DNA from: Sphingomonas nostoxanthinifaciens
Lineage (GTDB): Bacteria; Pseudomonadota; Alphaproteobacteria; Sphingomonadales; Sphingomonadaceae
Direction: 5' to 3'
DNA: 64,000 bases
NCBI RefSeq assembly: GCF_019930585.1
Contig: NZ_CP082839.1
Span: forward strand, 1,054,001-1,118,000
Below, in pieces: positions 17,096 to 26,031 of the stretch. Numbering within the stretch: position 1 is the first letter of the stretch; every line of letters starts with the position of its first letter. The notes beneath the pieces were generated by a model. It searched no databases and was not told where the DNA came from. It saw only the letters and a list, made by a program, of their open reading frames with translations. Made by a program: the position numbers and the translations under genes.

Positions 17096-17270
17096 GCGGC
17101 TAATCGACGGAATGGGGTTGCCATTCCGGATCGATTTTCACCAAAATTAACGATGCCGCGTTCGTTCCGATCAGGTGACAGAGGCAGAACACCTCGTCAG
17201 CATCTGCGGGTTGCGCGCGTCAAATCGGCATGCGGTGCGTTGTTTATCTGAAGCAGCGGGAAGACTTGAG

Positions 17271-17726
17271 ATGGCTAACATCATGGATGACATGTTGACC
17301 TTGTGGACTTGGCCGCTTCAGGCTGCCAAGTTCGGCAGCGATCTTGTTGAGAGTTCGTTTGCAAGCCAGCGGGTCATCGCGGCCCGGCTGCCGACAATCG
17401 GTGCGGCGCTTCAAAATCCGTTCGCCACCGATCATGTCGAATTAAGCCGCATGGTCACCGAAAAAGTCGAGGCCTTCGGCGCGTCGGGTCGGTCGCTGGC
17501 CGCGACGAGTACTAAGGTTCGCCGCGCGTCGGCCGCCAATGCCCGTGCGCTCGGCCGCATCGCGAGCGGTGGCTTGCTTTGGCCCCAGGATTGGGCGCGC
17601 CTCGCCCAGCAGAATTTGGCCGCCATGGCCGACGTGATGACAGCACCGGCCGCTGCGCTCGCCCCCATCCGTAAAGGTGTTACCGCCAACGACCGACGAT
17701 TAAGCCGCCCCAAAAAATTCCTATAG
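17271..17726 (+). CDS. Phasin-like hypothetical protein
   Basis: A 151-residue helical protein beginning MANIMDDMLTLWTWPLQAAK, preceded by GGGAAG at 7 bp. An upstream in-frame start at 17175 adds 32 residues of unlike composition and is less likely. The amphipathic helices (FGSDLVESSFASQRVIAARL, TEKVEAFGASGRSLAATSTK) resemble polyhydroxyalkanoate-granule phasins or PhaP-like proteins. I call it phasin-like by pattern, not by a signature motif. It stands alone, with more than 200 bp of non-coding DNA behind it. Confidence 0.6.
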   Translation: MANIMDDMLTLWTWPLQAAKFGSDLVESSFASQRVIAARLPTIGAALQNPFATDHVELSRMVTEKVEAFGASGRSLAATSTKVRRASAANARALGRIASGGLLWPQDWARLAQQNLAAMADVMTAPAAALAPIRKGVTANDRRLSRPKKFL

Positions 17727-17962
17727 TGACCGTTGCTGGCCGGTGCCCGGCCGAGGATCGTCGGTGCGCTCTGATTACATCACATCCGGCGAGTGCGGCC
17801 AGGGACAGTGCCTAGCCCGAATAGTCCGACGGAGGCGCAAAGCCCTCAGGGCGGAAGTCACAAATTGGCGGTTCTTTTACATTGGCGCTTCGAATAGATT
17901 GTTAGAATAATAGCCGCGGTGATCGGTCTACCTTATTTAGACGATGACCCAGCTTTGTCCCT

Positions 17963-18166
17963 TTAATCCAACAGCGTGCCTGCAGTGACGCCAAACGGCT
18001 TGGCGAGCTTCTCGACGACCGTGATCGTTGGGTTCCGCGCGCAGCGCTCAATGTCGCTGACATAGGTGCGATGGATGCCGGCCTCGTGCGCGAACGCTTC
18101 CTGGCTCCAGCCCTTTTCCGCGCGAAGCCGCCGCAGGTTGTTCGCAAGGCGGTCCCGGATATCCAC
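17963..18166 (-). CDS. XRE-family HTH regulator (short)
   Basis: A 67-residue protein that is almost only a Cro/C1-type helix-turn-helix: LANNLRRLRAEKGWSQEAFA, EAGIHRTYVSDIERCARNPT, VVEKLAKPFGVTAGTLLD. The GIHRTYVSDIERGxRNPT type is common in small phage-linked or restriction-linked regulators. It lies at the edge of the decayed prophage, so it is probably the residual repressor or a methyltransferase-linked controller. The longer frame to 18351 lacks a ribosome site and is not preferred. Confidence 0.82.
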   Translation of the reverse strand: MDIRDRLANNLRRLRAEKGWSQEAFAHEAGIHRTYVSDIERCARNPTITVVEKLAKPFGVTAGTLLD

Positions 18167-18279
18167 GACCGGCTAGAGACGCGCCTGTCGCCGATCGATC
18201 TACAGACGATCAGAGACATTCGAGTTGACTTCATGATCCGCCGGAGCGTCAGTGTCTCTGATAGTCGATAGAGGTGCAG

Positions 18280-19116
18280 ATGCCATTCCAGTTCAACATG
18301 CTGCTCGAAGAGGCCGGTATCGATCCCGCAGCGGTCCGCCTGCTGCGCCATCAGCCGGCCGTCGCTGGACGATCGCTGCTGGATATCTGGCGGGCCGATC
18401 GCGCGACGTTCGAAGCTTATCAGGCGCTGCAGGCGGTCGCACAGCGCGCCAGCTTCGCCCGGCCTTGCTGGGCCAGCTTCATCGGCACTTGGGACGGCCG
18501 GACGCTGTTCGTCGGCCTGTACGAAGCCGGATCGCCAATGCCGATCCTAGAGGGGTTTACCGCGCCGATTTCAGCCGTCCAGCATGATGCCGGCACCTAC
18601 GATCGCTATCTGACACAGCGAAGCGATCACCTGATCCTCTATGCCGGTAAAGTATATGTCGAGTGGGGCGGGGGCGCATCCGGCAAGCGGGCCTGGGCCC
18701 AGCGGGCCGATGCGCAGAACAAGCCGATCACCGAGCTACATCTCGATGCGCCCGACCGGCCGTTCCCCGGCTTGATGGCGCTGGCAGTGCCGCTATCGTC
18801 GCTGGCCGACGCGCCATCGGGCTAAATCGGGCCGCTCGATCGGGCGCGGGGCATCTATCTGCTCACCTGCCCCCGCGACGGCAGCCTCTATGTCGGCTCA
18901 GCGACCTCGCCAGGCGGCTTTTGGGCGCGCTGGGCGGAATATCGTGCTAACGGCCATGGCGGCAACGTCGCGCTGCGCGACCGCCCTCCGTCCGATTTCA
19001 TCGTATCGGTGCTGGAGGTGGCCGGGTCGACCGCAACCGTCGACGACATTCTTGCCAGCGAAGCGCTGTGGAAGCGCAAGCTGCAATCGCGCGAGTTGGG
19101 GCTCAACCGCAACTGA
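18280..19116 (+). pseudogene. GIY-YIG nuclease family protein interrupted by an in-frame TAA
   Basis: Frame 18280-18825 codes for 182 residues of an N-terminal domain with FNMLLEEAGIDPAAVRLLRH and WASFIGTWDGRTLFVGLYEA, then a TAA at 18823. The same frame carries on without a gap as IGPLDRARGIYLLTCPRDGS, LYVGSATSPGGFWARWAEY and VLEVAGSTATVDDILASEAL to a stop at 19116. RGIYLL and LYVGSA are the GIY and YIG strands; the Arg/Glu catalytic region follows. The whole is a normal 278-residue sphingomonad protein but for the stop. GAGG at 18271 supports the ATG at 18280. Confidence 0.75.
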
Positions 19117-19954
19117 GGCAGATCGCGCTACGCGTGACCTTATTCCTTGGGCGTCTGATCGCCCTCCAGCAGGTGAGCGTTTTTGACAAGCCGTCGCTTC
19201 CGCCGCCGCGGCCATGCCGCCGGATATTCGAACCAAATTTGATCGACGATCCCGCCTCCCAAATGGGTGGCCGCTCGGGACGGTGGCGTTCAGGCAGGCC
19301 TTCCCATGCGCGAAGATAGCCATCGAACAGCAGCATATAGGCCATTTGCCGCGGCACGTCGTCGTGATCGCGCTCGATCTCGCCGCGCAAACGCATGATT
19401 TTCGCCTTGATCGCTTCCATATCCTGCAGGTCTTTGCGCCACTGGCGCTGTTCGAGCGTGGTGGCTGGCCCGAAGAATCGGACCTGCCGTTTCTAAAAAT
19501 CGACTTCGATGTCGGCTGGGTGTGGAAGCAGGCGTTCGTCCAAATACTGCCGTTCTTCCGGCGTTGCCATATCCAGCCGGTGCTCGGTAGCCTGAACATA
19601 TTCCTCCCAGGCGAGCAAATTGGCCTCTTCGGCCGCCCGCTTTTTCTGCTGGATTGTGTCGAGACGCGTCAGATATGCCTTCTGGGCGTTCGTACCCCCC
19701 AACACCGCCGTCTTGATCTGCGAGCGCGACACCGCTCGGCTTGTTTCCATAACTTCGCCGGACTTGGTCGTCATCAACCTCTCGGCCTCTTCGAGGGCCA
19801 CCCGTTCGTTGTCGGTCAAGCCCAGTGGCGTTTTGGGCTTATTCTTGCTGCCGCGCTTGCGGCCTCGTTGGCGGTGCGAATTGTTCGGAAACTGGTGTTC
19901 GGCAGGCGGTTTGCCATATCCTGCCGCAGCAGGTTCAGGAAGTTTGCTGCTCAT
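19103..19954 (-). pseudogene. DUF5681 phage protein interrupted by an in-frame TAG
   Basis: From ATG 19954 the frame gives AAAGYGKPPAEHQFPN and RQRGRKRGSKNKPK, the DUF5681 N-terminal signature seen in proteins next to phage terminase genes. It continues to LLPHPADIEVDF and a TAG at 19493-19495. The same frame then runs on: KRQVRFFGPATTLEQRQWRK, DMEAIKAKIMRLRGEIERDH, up to 19103, about 283 codons in all. Its start overlaps the end of the methyltransferase by 20 bp. No terminase follows, so the neighbouring phage genes were deleted. The end overlaps the GIY-YIG gene on the other strand. Confidence 0.7.
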
Positions 19955-21336
19955 CGGGAGCACGTTCGGTAGACAATGTGTCCTCTGCTCTTTGCGCAGT
20001 CGCGTCTTCAAAGCTACTATTATCTAGTTTACTTTTGACTATCCTGCCGGTGTATTGCTGATAACGTGTGATGATTGTGTCGCAGTAGATGGGGTCGTAC
20101 TCTATCAGTCGCGCCGATCGGCCGCATTGTTCCGCGGCGATGAGTGTGCTGCCCGACCCGCCGAACATGTCCAGCACGATATCCCCGCGGCGCGACCAGT
20201 CGCGGATGGCGTCGGCCACCAGAGCAACCGGCTTCACCGTGGGATGCATCTCCAGTTCAGCGTCGCGACTGCCGCCGATCGCGTTCGCGCCAGCATAATC
20301 CCAGACGTTGGTGCGGTACCGTCCCGTCGCCGAGCCCGAAGCTGTTGACGTTGGGATCGGTGCCCACCTTGTAGACAAACACGAGCTCATGCTTCGAGCG
20401 ATAGAACGAACCCATGCCGGCGTTGGTCTTGTTCCAGACGCATAGAGTCTTCAGTTCGTCGAAGACGGCTGATCCTGCTTCCATCAACTCGCTCATATGT
20501 CGCCAGTCCATGCAGACGAACGCGATCGTACCATCGCGGCAACGCCGCGCGCCTTCGCCAAGCGTCGCCTTCAGGAAAGACGTGAACTCGCTCTGGTTCA
20601 TCTTGCCAGCGGCCATCGCGAACTCGCGATGTTGACCTTGCCGAGCCCGCTGACGTTCCCGGCAATCTTCACATTGTAAGGCGGGTCGGTGAAGACGAGG
20701 TCGACGCGTTCGTTGCCCAGCAGCAGATCAAAGTGCGACGCTTCACGGGAATCACCACAGACGAGCACATGACGGCCGAGCAACCAGACATCGCCATGCC
20801 GCGACGTGGCACGAAGCGGCGGTTCGGGTGTTTGATCTTCAGGACCGGTCGTGGTTGCCGGATCAGCGTCTGCGGCCTCGTCGAGAGCGAAGTCGATCTG
20901 GGCCAAAGAGAAGCCGGTCAGCTCGACATCGAAGCCCAGGTCGATCAGATCCTGTAGCTCGGTGGCCAGGATCTCGCGATCCCATCCGCATTGAACGCCA
21001 GCTTATTATCGGCCAACACATAGGCCTTCACCTCGTCGGGCGACAGGTGGCCGAGCGAGAGCGTCGGTACCTCGGTCAGGCCCAGCTCCTTGCCGCCATG
21101 ACACGACCGTGGCCGGCAACGATCGTGCCGTCTCCCGCGAGCAGGATGGGGTTGGTAAAGCCGAAGCGCCGGATGCTGGCGGCGATCTGCTTGACCTGCT
21201 TTTTGGAATGGGTGCGGGCATTGCCCGCATAGGGGCGCAGGGTCGCGACCGCCTTCATCTCAATCTGCGGATGGTTCACCAAGCGCTCTTTCAACGTCCG
21301 GGCGAACTTCAAGGGGGAGGGCGGGGGCGTCGACAC
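19935..21336 (-). pseudogene. ParB-DNA methyltransferase fusion, four frameshifts
   Basis: From ATG 21336 the N-terminal ParB-like domain reads VATLRPYAGNARTHSKKQVK and DGTIVAGHGRVMAA. A one-base loss near 21105 moves the frame to KELGLTEVPTLSLG-like sequence and ADNKLAFNA. A second shift near 20985 gives WDREILATELQDLIDLGF. The methyltransferase part has the catalytic VFTDPPYNVKIAG (near 20690), a shift near 20625, then FTSFLKATLGEGARRCRDGT. A last shift near 20330 leads to NVWDYAGANAIGGSRDAELE and LDMFGGSGSTLIAAE (SAM-binding). Order DPPY then FxGxG makes it a beta-class adenine-N6 or cytosine-N4 enzyme of a prophage. It is dead as sequenced. Confidence 0.8.
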
Positions 21337-21342
21337 CGCTAG

Positions 21343-21838
21343 CCGGATCTAGAATCAGAAATGGTACGGCTAATCAATTATGGCTCGGTCTGGCATTTAA
21401 TCCAATGCCACAATGCGGCCGTCATTCGGCCTAACCCATTGCTGTGGTTAGATTAAGCGCTGCCTTAGCCGCAAAATGCAGCTCAAAACGCGCAATTTTC
21501 CCTCCAGATTGACGAATCTGCAGGGAAATTCGAGCCGCATTGCGGGCCTAGCAGGGCAGACCGGTTCGCTTGGGACTGCCAACGCCACCACCCAGTCTGC
21601 CAGTTGTCACGATTTCCCCGTCTGTCACGTCGGCCGCAAATTCTCCCCGCATTTCCGGGGCTTTGCACGAGTGCGTTTTGAGGCTGCAGGCCCAGAGACG
21701 TCTCCGCCGACCTTTCCCGTCGCCAAATGCGCCTCGGTCTCCGACCCTAGATTTCTCACCTGACTTTTCTGGCGATGCTAAACGAGCAGGGGCCGCGATC
21801 GACATCACCACCGGCTATCCATCCTGAGGAGCATCATC
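21343..21838. other. Non-coding stretch before phage structural genes
   Basis: About 500 bp upstream of the methyltransferase remnant and in front of the plus-strand phage genes. Reading frames on both strands are short, have unusual composition and lack ribosome sites. A GAGGAGCATCATC leader directly precedes the next ATG at 21839. No att site, tRNA or terminator is evident. This is where phage genes on the two strands diverge, so a deletion joint is possible. Confidence 0.45.
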
Positions 21839-22123
21839 ATGGTCGACTAGAACAGCACGCTTGCCGAAGTCGTAGCGGCCGAGCTCGTGGCCGCACGCGC
21901 CATCCTCGAGGCTGCGACGACGTATCAGTTGGCGCTTGCCGCTGCCGTGGCGGATCTGGACCTGCCCGCCAGCTACATCTCGCAGCCGAAGGCGATCGCC
22001 GCCGGCCTGATCGCCAACCTGAGCTACGCGATCACCACCCAGCTGCCGCAGGTCATCAAGGAGCTGTCGCCGCCCGACGACGCCACCGGGGGCGCGCCGG
22101 CCGGCACCATCATCGCATATTGA
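21839..22123 (+). pseudogene. Small phage protein with amber codon at position 4
   Basis: ATG 21839 follows GAGGAGC. It reads MVD, TAG, then NSTLAEVVAAELVAARAILE, TTYQLALAAAVADLDLPASY, AIAAGLIANLSYAITTQL and ends GGAPAGTIIAY. Apart from the TAG it is a continuous 94-codon alanine-rich helical protein with typical sphingomonad codon use. If translation instead starts at the GTG at 21887, 78 residues remain. It lies next to an SGNH tail-type protein, so a head-tail connector or tail accessory role is possible, but no family is recognised. Confidence 0.5.
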
Positions 22124-22169
22124 TCCACCCGCCGGCGCGCCGGCACTTCTTCTTCCGAAAAGATAAACG

Positions 22170-23471
22170 ATGCGCTCCACGAGCCACGCCGCTCGGCGGT
22201 ATTCCTATGGCCAATCGCCTTTGATAGTGCCCCCGCCGTTTTTCGACGAGGCTTACAAAGCCGCCGGCGCTTGGGACGATATCAACGCCAAGATCTCTCC
22301 CGCAGCAGGCAACGCCCTGCTCAACGCGCTCGAGGTGGAAAGTCCGTTCAACATGGCGCGGGTTGCTTACTTCAACCCCGACGCCACTACCGCGGCCACG
22401 ATCGAAAGCTGGGATATCGGCGTCGCATCGACCATTCTGGCCGCCCAGCCGATCCCCGCGTTGATGGTTCCCCTCACCGTCGGAGTGGTCTCCGCGTCGG
22501 CCGGGGCGCCGTTTACGCTGCCAGCGGCACAGGCTGCCGCAACGGGGCAGGTCTCGGCAAACCGCATCCCAACCTGGCTGTTCAGCGATTGGGTTGCCTT
22601 GCGGTCGATCGCACGCAGCGATGGCGGGACGCGGCCCGTGGCCGTCGTGCGCTCGCGTTCTTCTGGGCTTCTGCCGTTTACGACAACGACTGGCTCTTGG
22701 ACGACCGGCTATGCTGGAGCCGGTGGATGGCTGAGCATCTCCGGAGGGCGTGAATATCGCACATGGTGGGGCTCGGGAGCCTCGGCGCCCACTGGCTATG
22801 CCAACGGCAGCACGGCGAACACGCCTGTCACCCAGAACCAGTGCATCCTACTCCAGACCCGCACGACCGCGCAGACTCTCACGATCGTCGAGACTGGTGA
22901 CAGCAAGAACCGCGGCTACACCACGAACACCGGCTTCGACAGCATGGCGCGCAATGCCCAGCGGCTGAACCCGTATGCTTTCAAGACCGGCGTTGCGAAC
23001 TGCGGTAACGCCGGCGCCATCACCTCGACGATCCAGGTCGTCGCGAAAAAGATGATCGACTTCTTCGCCGGCCCTAACGTGGCGGTCATCATCCCGGCCT
23101 ATTCGCAGAACGACAACTCGAACACCGCGGCCGCCGACCTTACGGCAGAGTTCGCTCGCTGCCTCGACATATGCGCCTATGCCGTCAGCAAGGGTTGCAT
23201 CCCGATCATCGACTGCGGCACGCCGTGGGCATCGCCGGACGCGTCGTCGGATGTCGCGCTGGCTAATCTGCGCAATAACATCGTGCCCGTGAGTGGATAT
23301 CGCTTCTTCAAAGCCTTTGATGCGCTGGGTGATGGCGCGAACACGCAGCGATTGCAGGTTCAGTATCAGGGCGACGGCAATCACCCGAACGATGCCGGCC
23401 AAGCGATCAAGGCTCAGATCGTGCTGCCGATCCTGCGCGACATCGCCCTTAGCCTCGGCATGACCGCCTGA
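22170..23471 (+). CDS. SGNH/GDSL hydrolase, phage tail-type
   Basis: A 433-residue protein. The N-terminal 230 residues look like a structural tail domain with repeated Thr/Ser/Gly-rich strands. The C-terminal 200 hold an SGNH hydrolase: VETGDSKNRGYTTNTGF gives block I with the nucleophile Ser in GDS, IPAYSQNDNS gives block III Asn, and GDGNHPNDAGQ supplies the Asp-His pair. Such domains on phage tails de-acylate cell-surface polysaccharide. The annotated ATG at 22170 has a weak ribosome site. An ATG at 22207 in the next frame would give MANRL and then fall out of frame, so the true start may be lost to a one-base shift. Confidence 0.8.
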   Translation: MRSTSHAARRYSYGQSPLIVPPPFFDEAYKAAGAWDDINAKISPAAGNALLNALEVESPFNMARVAYFNPDATTAATIESWDIGVASTILAAQPIPALMVPLTVGVVSASAGAPFTLPAAQAAATGQVSANRIPTWLFSDWVALRSIARSDGGTRPVAVVRSRSSGLLPFTTTTGSWTTGYAGAGGWLSISGGREYRTWWGSGASAPTGYANGSTANTPVTQNQCILLQTRTTAQTLTIVETGDSKNRGYTTNTGFDSMARNAQRLNPYAFKTGVANCGNAGAITSTIQVVAKKMIDFFAGPNVAVIIPAYSQNDNSNTAAADLTAEFARCLDICAYAVSKGCIPIIDCGTPWASPDASSDVALANLRNNIVPVSGYRFFKAFDALGDGANTQRLQVQYQGDGNHPNDAGQAIKAQIVLPILRDIALSLGMTA

Positions 23472-23476
23472 CGAAA

Positions 23477-23517
23477 TGGAGCGCGCCGCGACAACGCATG
23501 AACGGCGACGCGCTCCA
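23477..23517. repeat. Hairpin A, TGGAGCGCG / CGCGCTCCA
   Basis: Just after the SGNH gene, TGGAGCGCG at 23477-23485 pairs with CGCGCTCCA at 23509-23517. The 9-bp GC-rich stem could end transcription of the SGNH gene, though no T-run follows. The same stem pair recurs 122 bp downstream. Confidence 0.65.
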
Positions 23518-23598
23518 CCTGGCTTGACCGTCTTGGGGGGACTGGTCGACTCCCGTTCCAGCCCGAACTGGTTAGCCAAAGCTTACGGACAAACGGAA

Positions 23599-23635
23599 TG
23601 GAGCGCGCCGAGATTGGCGCCACCAGCGCGCTCCA
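23599..23635. repeat. Hairpin B, identical stem to hairpin A
   Basis: TGGAGCGCG at 23599-23607 and CGCGCTCCA at 23627-23635, the same two arms as hairpin A with a different, shorter loop. The left arm is preceded in both by GAA or CGGAA and followed by CCG, so about 14 bp are shared at the left side. It precedes the next phage gene by about 85 bp. Confidence 0.65.
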
Positions 23636-23719
23636 CCCCGCTCATTATTGCCAGCGAACGGGTGCCGGCACCCCTTTTTCGACCTCGCTCGCCGCGCCTT
23701 TAGCCGGCTGGAGACGCTC

Positions 23720-24031
23720 ATGAACCTGCTCGACGCGCTCTCGATGCTGAGCGACGCTGTCTGCATCGGCTTCGCCGTCTGGACCTTTCCCTCTCTCTGG
23801 CGCGTGATCACCGGCCGCCGCACCCAGTATAGCGACCCGCTGAAGGTGCTCGCGCTGCTGCTGATTTCCAGCCACTACAGCTTTACGATCGTACGCTGGG
23901 CGTTCGGCGCGCACCGCGATCTCATCAATCATGCCGAGAAGATCGGCCGCGAAGCCGCCTACGTCTGGTCGATGCTGACCATTGGCGGCGCCGTGATAGT
24001 GATCCGCGGCTATAAGGCGATGGGTCGGTAA
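23720..24031 (+). CDS. Small phage membrane protein
   Basis: A 103-residue protein from MNLLDALSMLSDAVCIGFAV, with three hydrophobic segments (SDAVCIGFAVWTFPSLW, VLALLLISSHYSFTIVRWAF, WSMLTIGGAVIVIRGYKAMG). Its place between a tail-type hydrolase and a lysis region suggests a phage membrane accessory protein, possibly lysis related; no family is assigned. A longer frame from 23648 has no ribosome site. The next gene follows immediately. Confidence 0.65.
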   Translation: MNLLDALSMLSDAVCIGFAVWTFPSLWRVITGRRTQYSDPLKVLALLLISSHYSFTIVRWAFGAHRDLINHAEKIGREAAYVWSMLTIGGAVIVIRGYKAMGR

Positions 24032-24168
24032 ACGCCGACACGGTCCAAGCTGTCAGCGCGGCGCTTACCGCAGGAAAGCCGATCGCCACCCATGCCGAAG
24101 GCTGGACGTGGACCAGCATCGGCATCTGGTTCTTCGGAGCAATCGGAACCCCGTCGCTGATCCTCGGC

Positions 24169-24540
24169 ATGCTGAAGCTCATCCCGGTCATGAGAAAGCT
24201 CGCCAACGAGCGCGAGAAAACGATCGACGACGAACGTCGCGGTGACATGGCCGAGATGCCGAAGGAGATCGCCGACCTCAAGGCCGAGATCGCAACCATG
24301 CGCGCTAGCCACGATGCAGAGATCGGGATCATGCGCCACCGGGCCAACAATGCCACGATGTGCATCGACGCCCTGCTGATGCTGTTGAAAGCTGCGCCCG
24401 ATAAGGTGGCCGACCACATCGAGACGATCGCCGCTATGCGCGAGCGGCACCGCCAGGAAGAAGCAGTCGAGAAGGGCACCGCGGCCGGCGCGAAGATCAT
24501 CGCGGCGGGGAACGGTCAGCCGGCAGCCGCCACTTCCTAG
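24169..24540 (+). CDS. Phage membrane-anchored coiled-coil protein, start uncertain
   Basis: From 24169 the protein is 123 residues: a helix MLKLIPVMRKLANEREKTID, then a coiled coil (MPKEIADLKAEIATMRASHD) and a Lys/Glu-rich tail. The same frame is open back to 24016 and upstream codes for THAEGWTWTSIGIWFFGAIG, then TPSLILGMLKLIPV, clearly a membrane anchor belonging to it. No ATG, GTG or TTG lies in frame between the TAA at 24013 and 24169. Either the start codon was mutated or a frameshift joins it to the preceding gene. Coordinates are the conservative choice. i-spanin or Rz-like function is only a guess from shape and position. Confidence 0.5.
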   Translation: MLKLIPVMRKLANEREKTIDDERRGDMAEMPKEIADLKAEIATMRASHDAEIGIMRHRANNATMCIDALLMLLKAAPDKVADHIETIAAMRERHRQEEAVEKGTAAGAKIIAAGNGQPAAATS

Positions 24541-24779
24541 CTCGATGTAATTCGGCCGCAGACGCTACGTTGCATCAAACTCCCCCGAGGTGAGCAACGG
24601 AGCGCCACAACAGCCGACCAATCCCAGCTGCCGGACGGGCTGGCTAGCACACATAGATCAGCTTGAGCAACGACCCGCTGACCTTGGGGGGATGAGGCCA
24701 GCGGGGCGGCTAAGGCAAGCATACAGGGAAGATGCTGGCCTCGCGACCAATAACATGCAGCTTTGACTTGGAGTTCCAA

Positions 24780-25476
24780 ATGATCGACTGGAAGGGCGTC
24801 GCCCAGCGAGCGCTTTCGCGCCGGCTATTACGCGGGCGCGATCGACGGCGACGATGGCCCGAAGACCTATACGGCGCTGTTCGCCTATGCTGCCCAGCGG
24901 CCGCCCGACATCACCATCGCCGCGATCGGCGCGGCGGCGGCGAAGTGGATCAAGGGCGATGCGATCGCGCAGACGCCGGCGCGGCTGGCCGAGTTCGTCG
25001 CGCAGACCTGCAACGAGACCGGGGGGTTCACGCGGTTCGAGGAGGATCTGCGCTACTCGGCCGCGACCATGCTGGCGCAGTGGCCCAAGCACTTCACCGC
25101 TGCGCAGGCGGTGGCATGCGTCGGCCGACCAGTCGACATCGCCTGTCGCGCCTATGGCGGCCGCATGGGCAACGCAGCGCCGCCGGCGAAGGACGGGTGG
25201 CTCTATCGCGGTCGGGGCATGCTCCAGCTGACCGGCAAGGCTGCCTATGCGCAATTCGGCCAGTTGGTCGGGCTCGACCTTGTCGCCAATCCTGATTTGG
25301 CCGCCGATCCAGCCGACAGCCTCGTCATCGCGCGCGAGTTCTGGCGGGCGGCTGGGGTCAACGCCGCGGTCGATACCGGCAACTTCACCAAGGCCCGTCA
25401 GCTCACCAAGGGCGGGACGATCGGGCTCGCCAATGTGGCCGCGATCCGCGCGCGGCTGCTGCGCGTCCTCACCTAA
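24780..25476 (+). pseudogene. GH19 endolysin/chitinase-type, frameshift near codon 10
   Basis: ATG 24780 starts MIDWKGVAQ and then must shift +1 near 24808 to reach FRAGYYAGAIDGDDGPKTYT. From there the frame is intact: FVAQTCNETGGFTRFEEDLR carries the catalytic acid pair of GH19 muramidase/chitinase-like enzymes, WLYRGRGMLQLTGKAAYAQF is the conserved substrate cleft, and NPDLAADPADSLVIAREFW follows. It ends at 25476. No alternative start exists in the second frame before ATG 25069, which lies past the catalytic residues. It is the lysis enzyme of the decayed prophage. A terminator follows at once. Confidence 0.75.
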
Positions 25477-25480
25477 AAAA

Positions 25481-25502
25481 AGGCCAGCGCAAACGCTGGC
25501 CT
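25481..25502. terminator. Perfect 9-bp hairpin after the endolysin gene
   Basis: AGGCCAGCG, loop CAAA, CGCTGGCCT, starting five bases after the endolysin stop. A run of seven A precedes it, so it forms a canonical intrinsic terminator in the minus direction and a strong stem in the plus direction. Confidence 0.8.
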
Positions 25503-25616
25503 AAATAGGGGATGAGATGCCTGAAAGGCACCCCTTTTGTGCGCCGCATCAATCGCTTCTGCAACTGCGAAAACCGAAATCGCCAACGCGACTTAGTTCG
25601 CAATGGGAGACCCAAC

Positions 25617-26012
25617 ATGTCCGACCTTCCCGCGCCGGCCGCCACTGCCGTGCATGCCCTGCTCGCATCATTCGTCCGTCACGCCCTCGTCGCCGCCGGC
25701 TCCGCGCTGGTGACGCGCGGGATCGTCGATCAAGGCGCGGTCGACGGCTTCATCGGCACCATGGTCGAGACGATCGTCGGCACGCTGATGGTCGCCGGCG
25801 CCACCGGCTGGGCGCAGGCGCGCGCCTTCCTCTCCCACACCCGCCTGGCCGCCGCATGGGCGGCGCTCAACGGCGAGCCCGCGCCGGTCGCTATCGTGGG
25901 ACCAGTGACGGTTGATCGCTTCATCACCGATCAGGGCGTCGACCTGACGACCGCGCTCCCTCTTTCCACCGCTGCCGCCGGTCAGGCCGTCAGCGCTGGC
26001 CCCGTCGCCTGA
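25617..26012 (+). CDS. Putative phage holin, Pam3-gp28-like
   Basis: A 131-residue protein with ATG 25617 and GGGAG 8 bp upstream. The N-terminal half has the small-holin layout AVHALLASFVRHALVAAGSA, LVTRGIVDQGAVDGFI and ETIVGTLMVAGATGWAQARA: two hydrophobic helices with a short polar turn, as in Pam3-gp28-type putative holins. The C-terminal half is an Ala/Val/Thr-rich extension (ALNGEPAPVAIVGPVTVDRF). It follows the endolysin gene after a hairpin, fitting a lysis cassette. The family call is by pattern. Confidence 0.6.
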   Translation: MSDLPAPAATAVHALLASFVRHALVAAGSALVTRGIVDQGAVDGFIGTMVETIVGTLMVAGATGWAQARAFLSHTRLAAAWAALNGEPAPVAIVGPVTVDRFITDQGVDLTTALPLSTAAAGQAVSAGPVA

Positions 26013-26031
26013 CCTTCAATCGGAGAACACC

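Noticed and set aside
18823-21850. Alternative genetic code in the prophage
   Set aside because: Both TAA and TAG occur inside genes, and many proper genes nearby end with the same codons; frameshifts in the same genes favour decay. Kept only as a low-level hypothesis.
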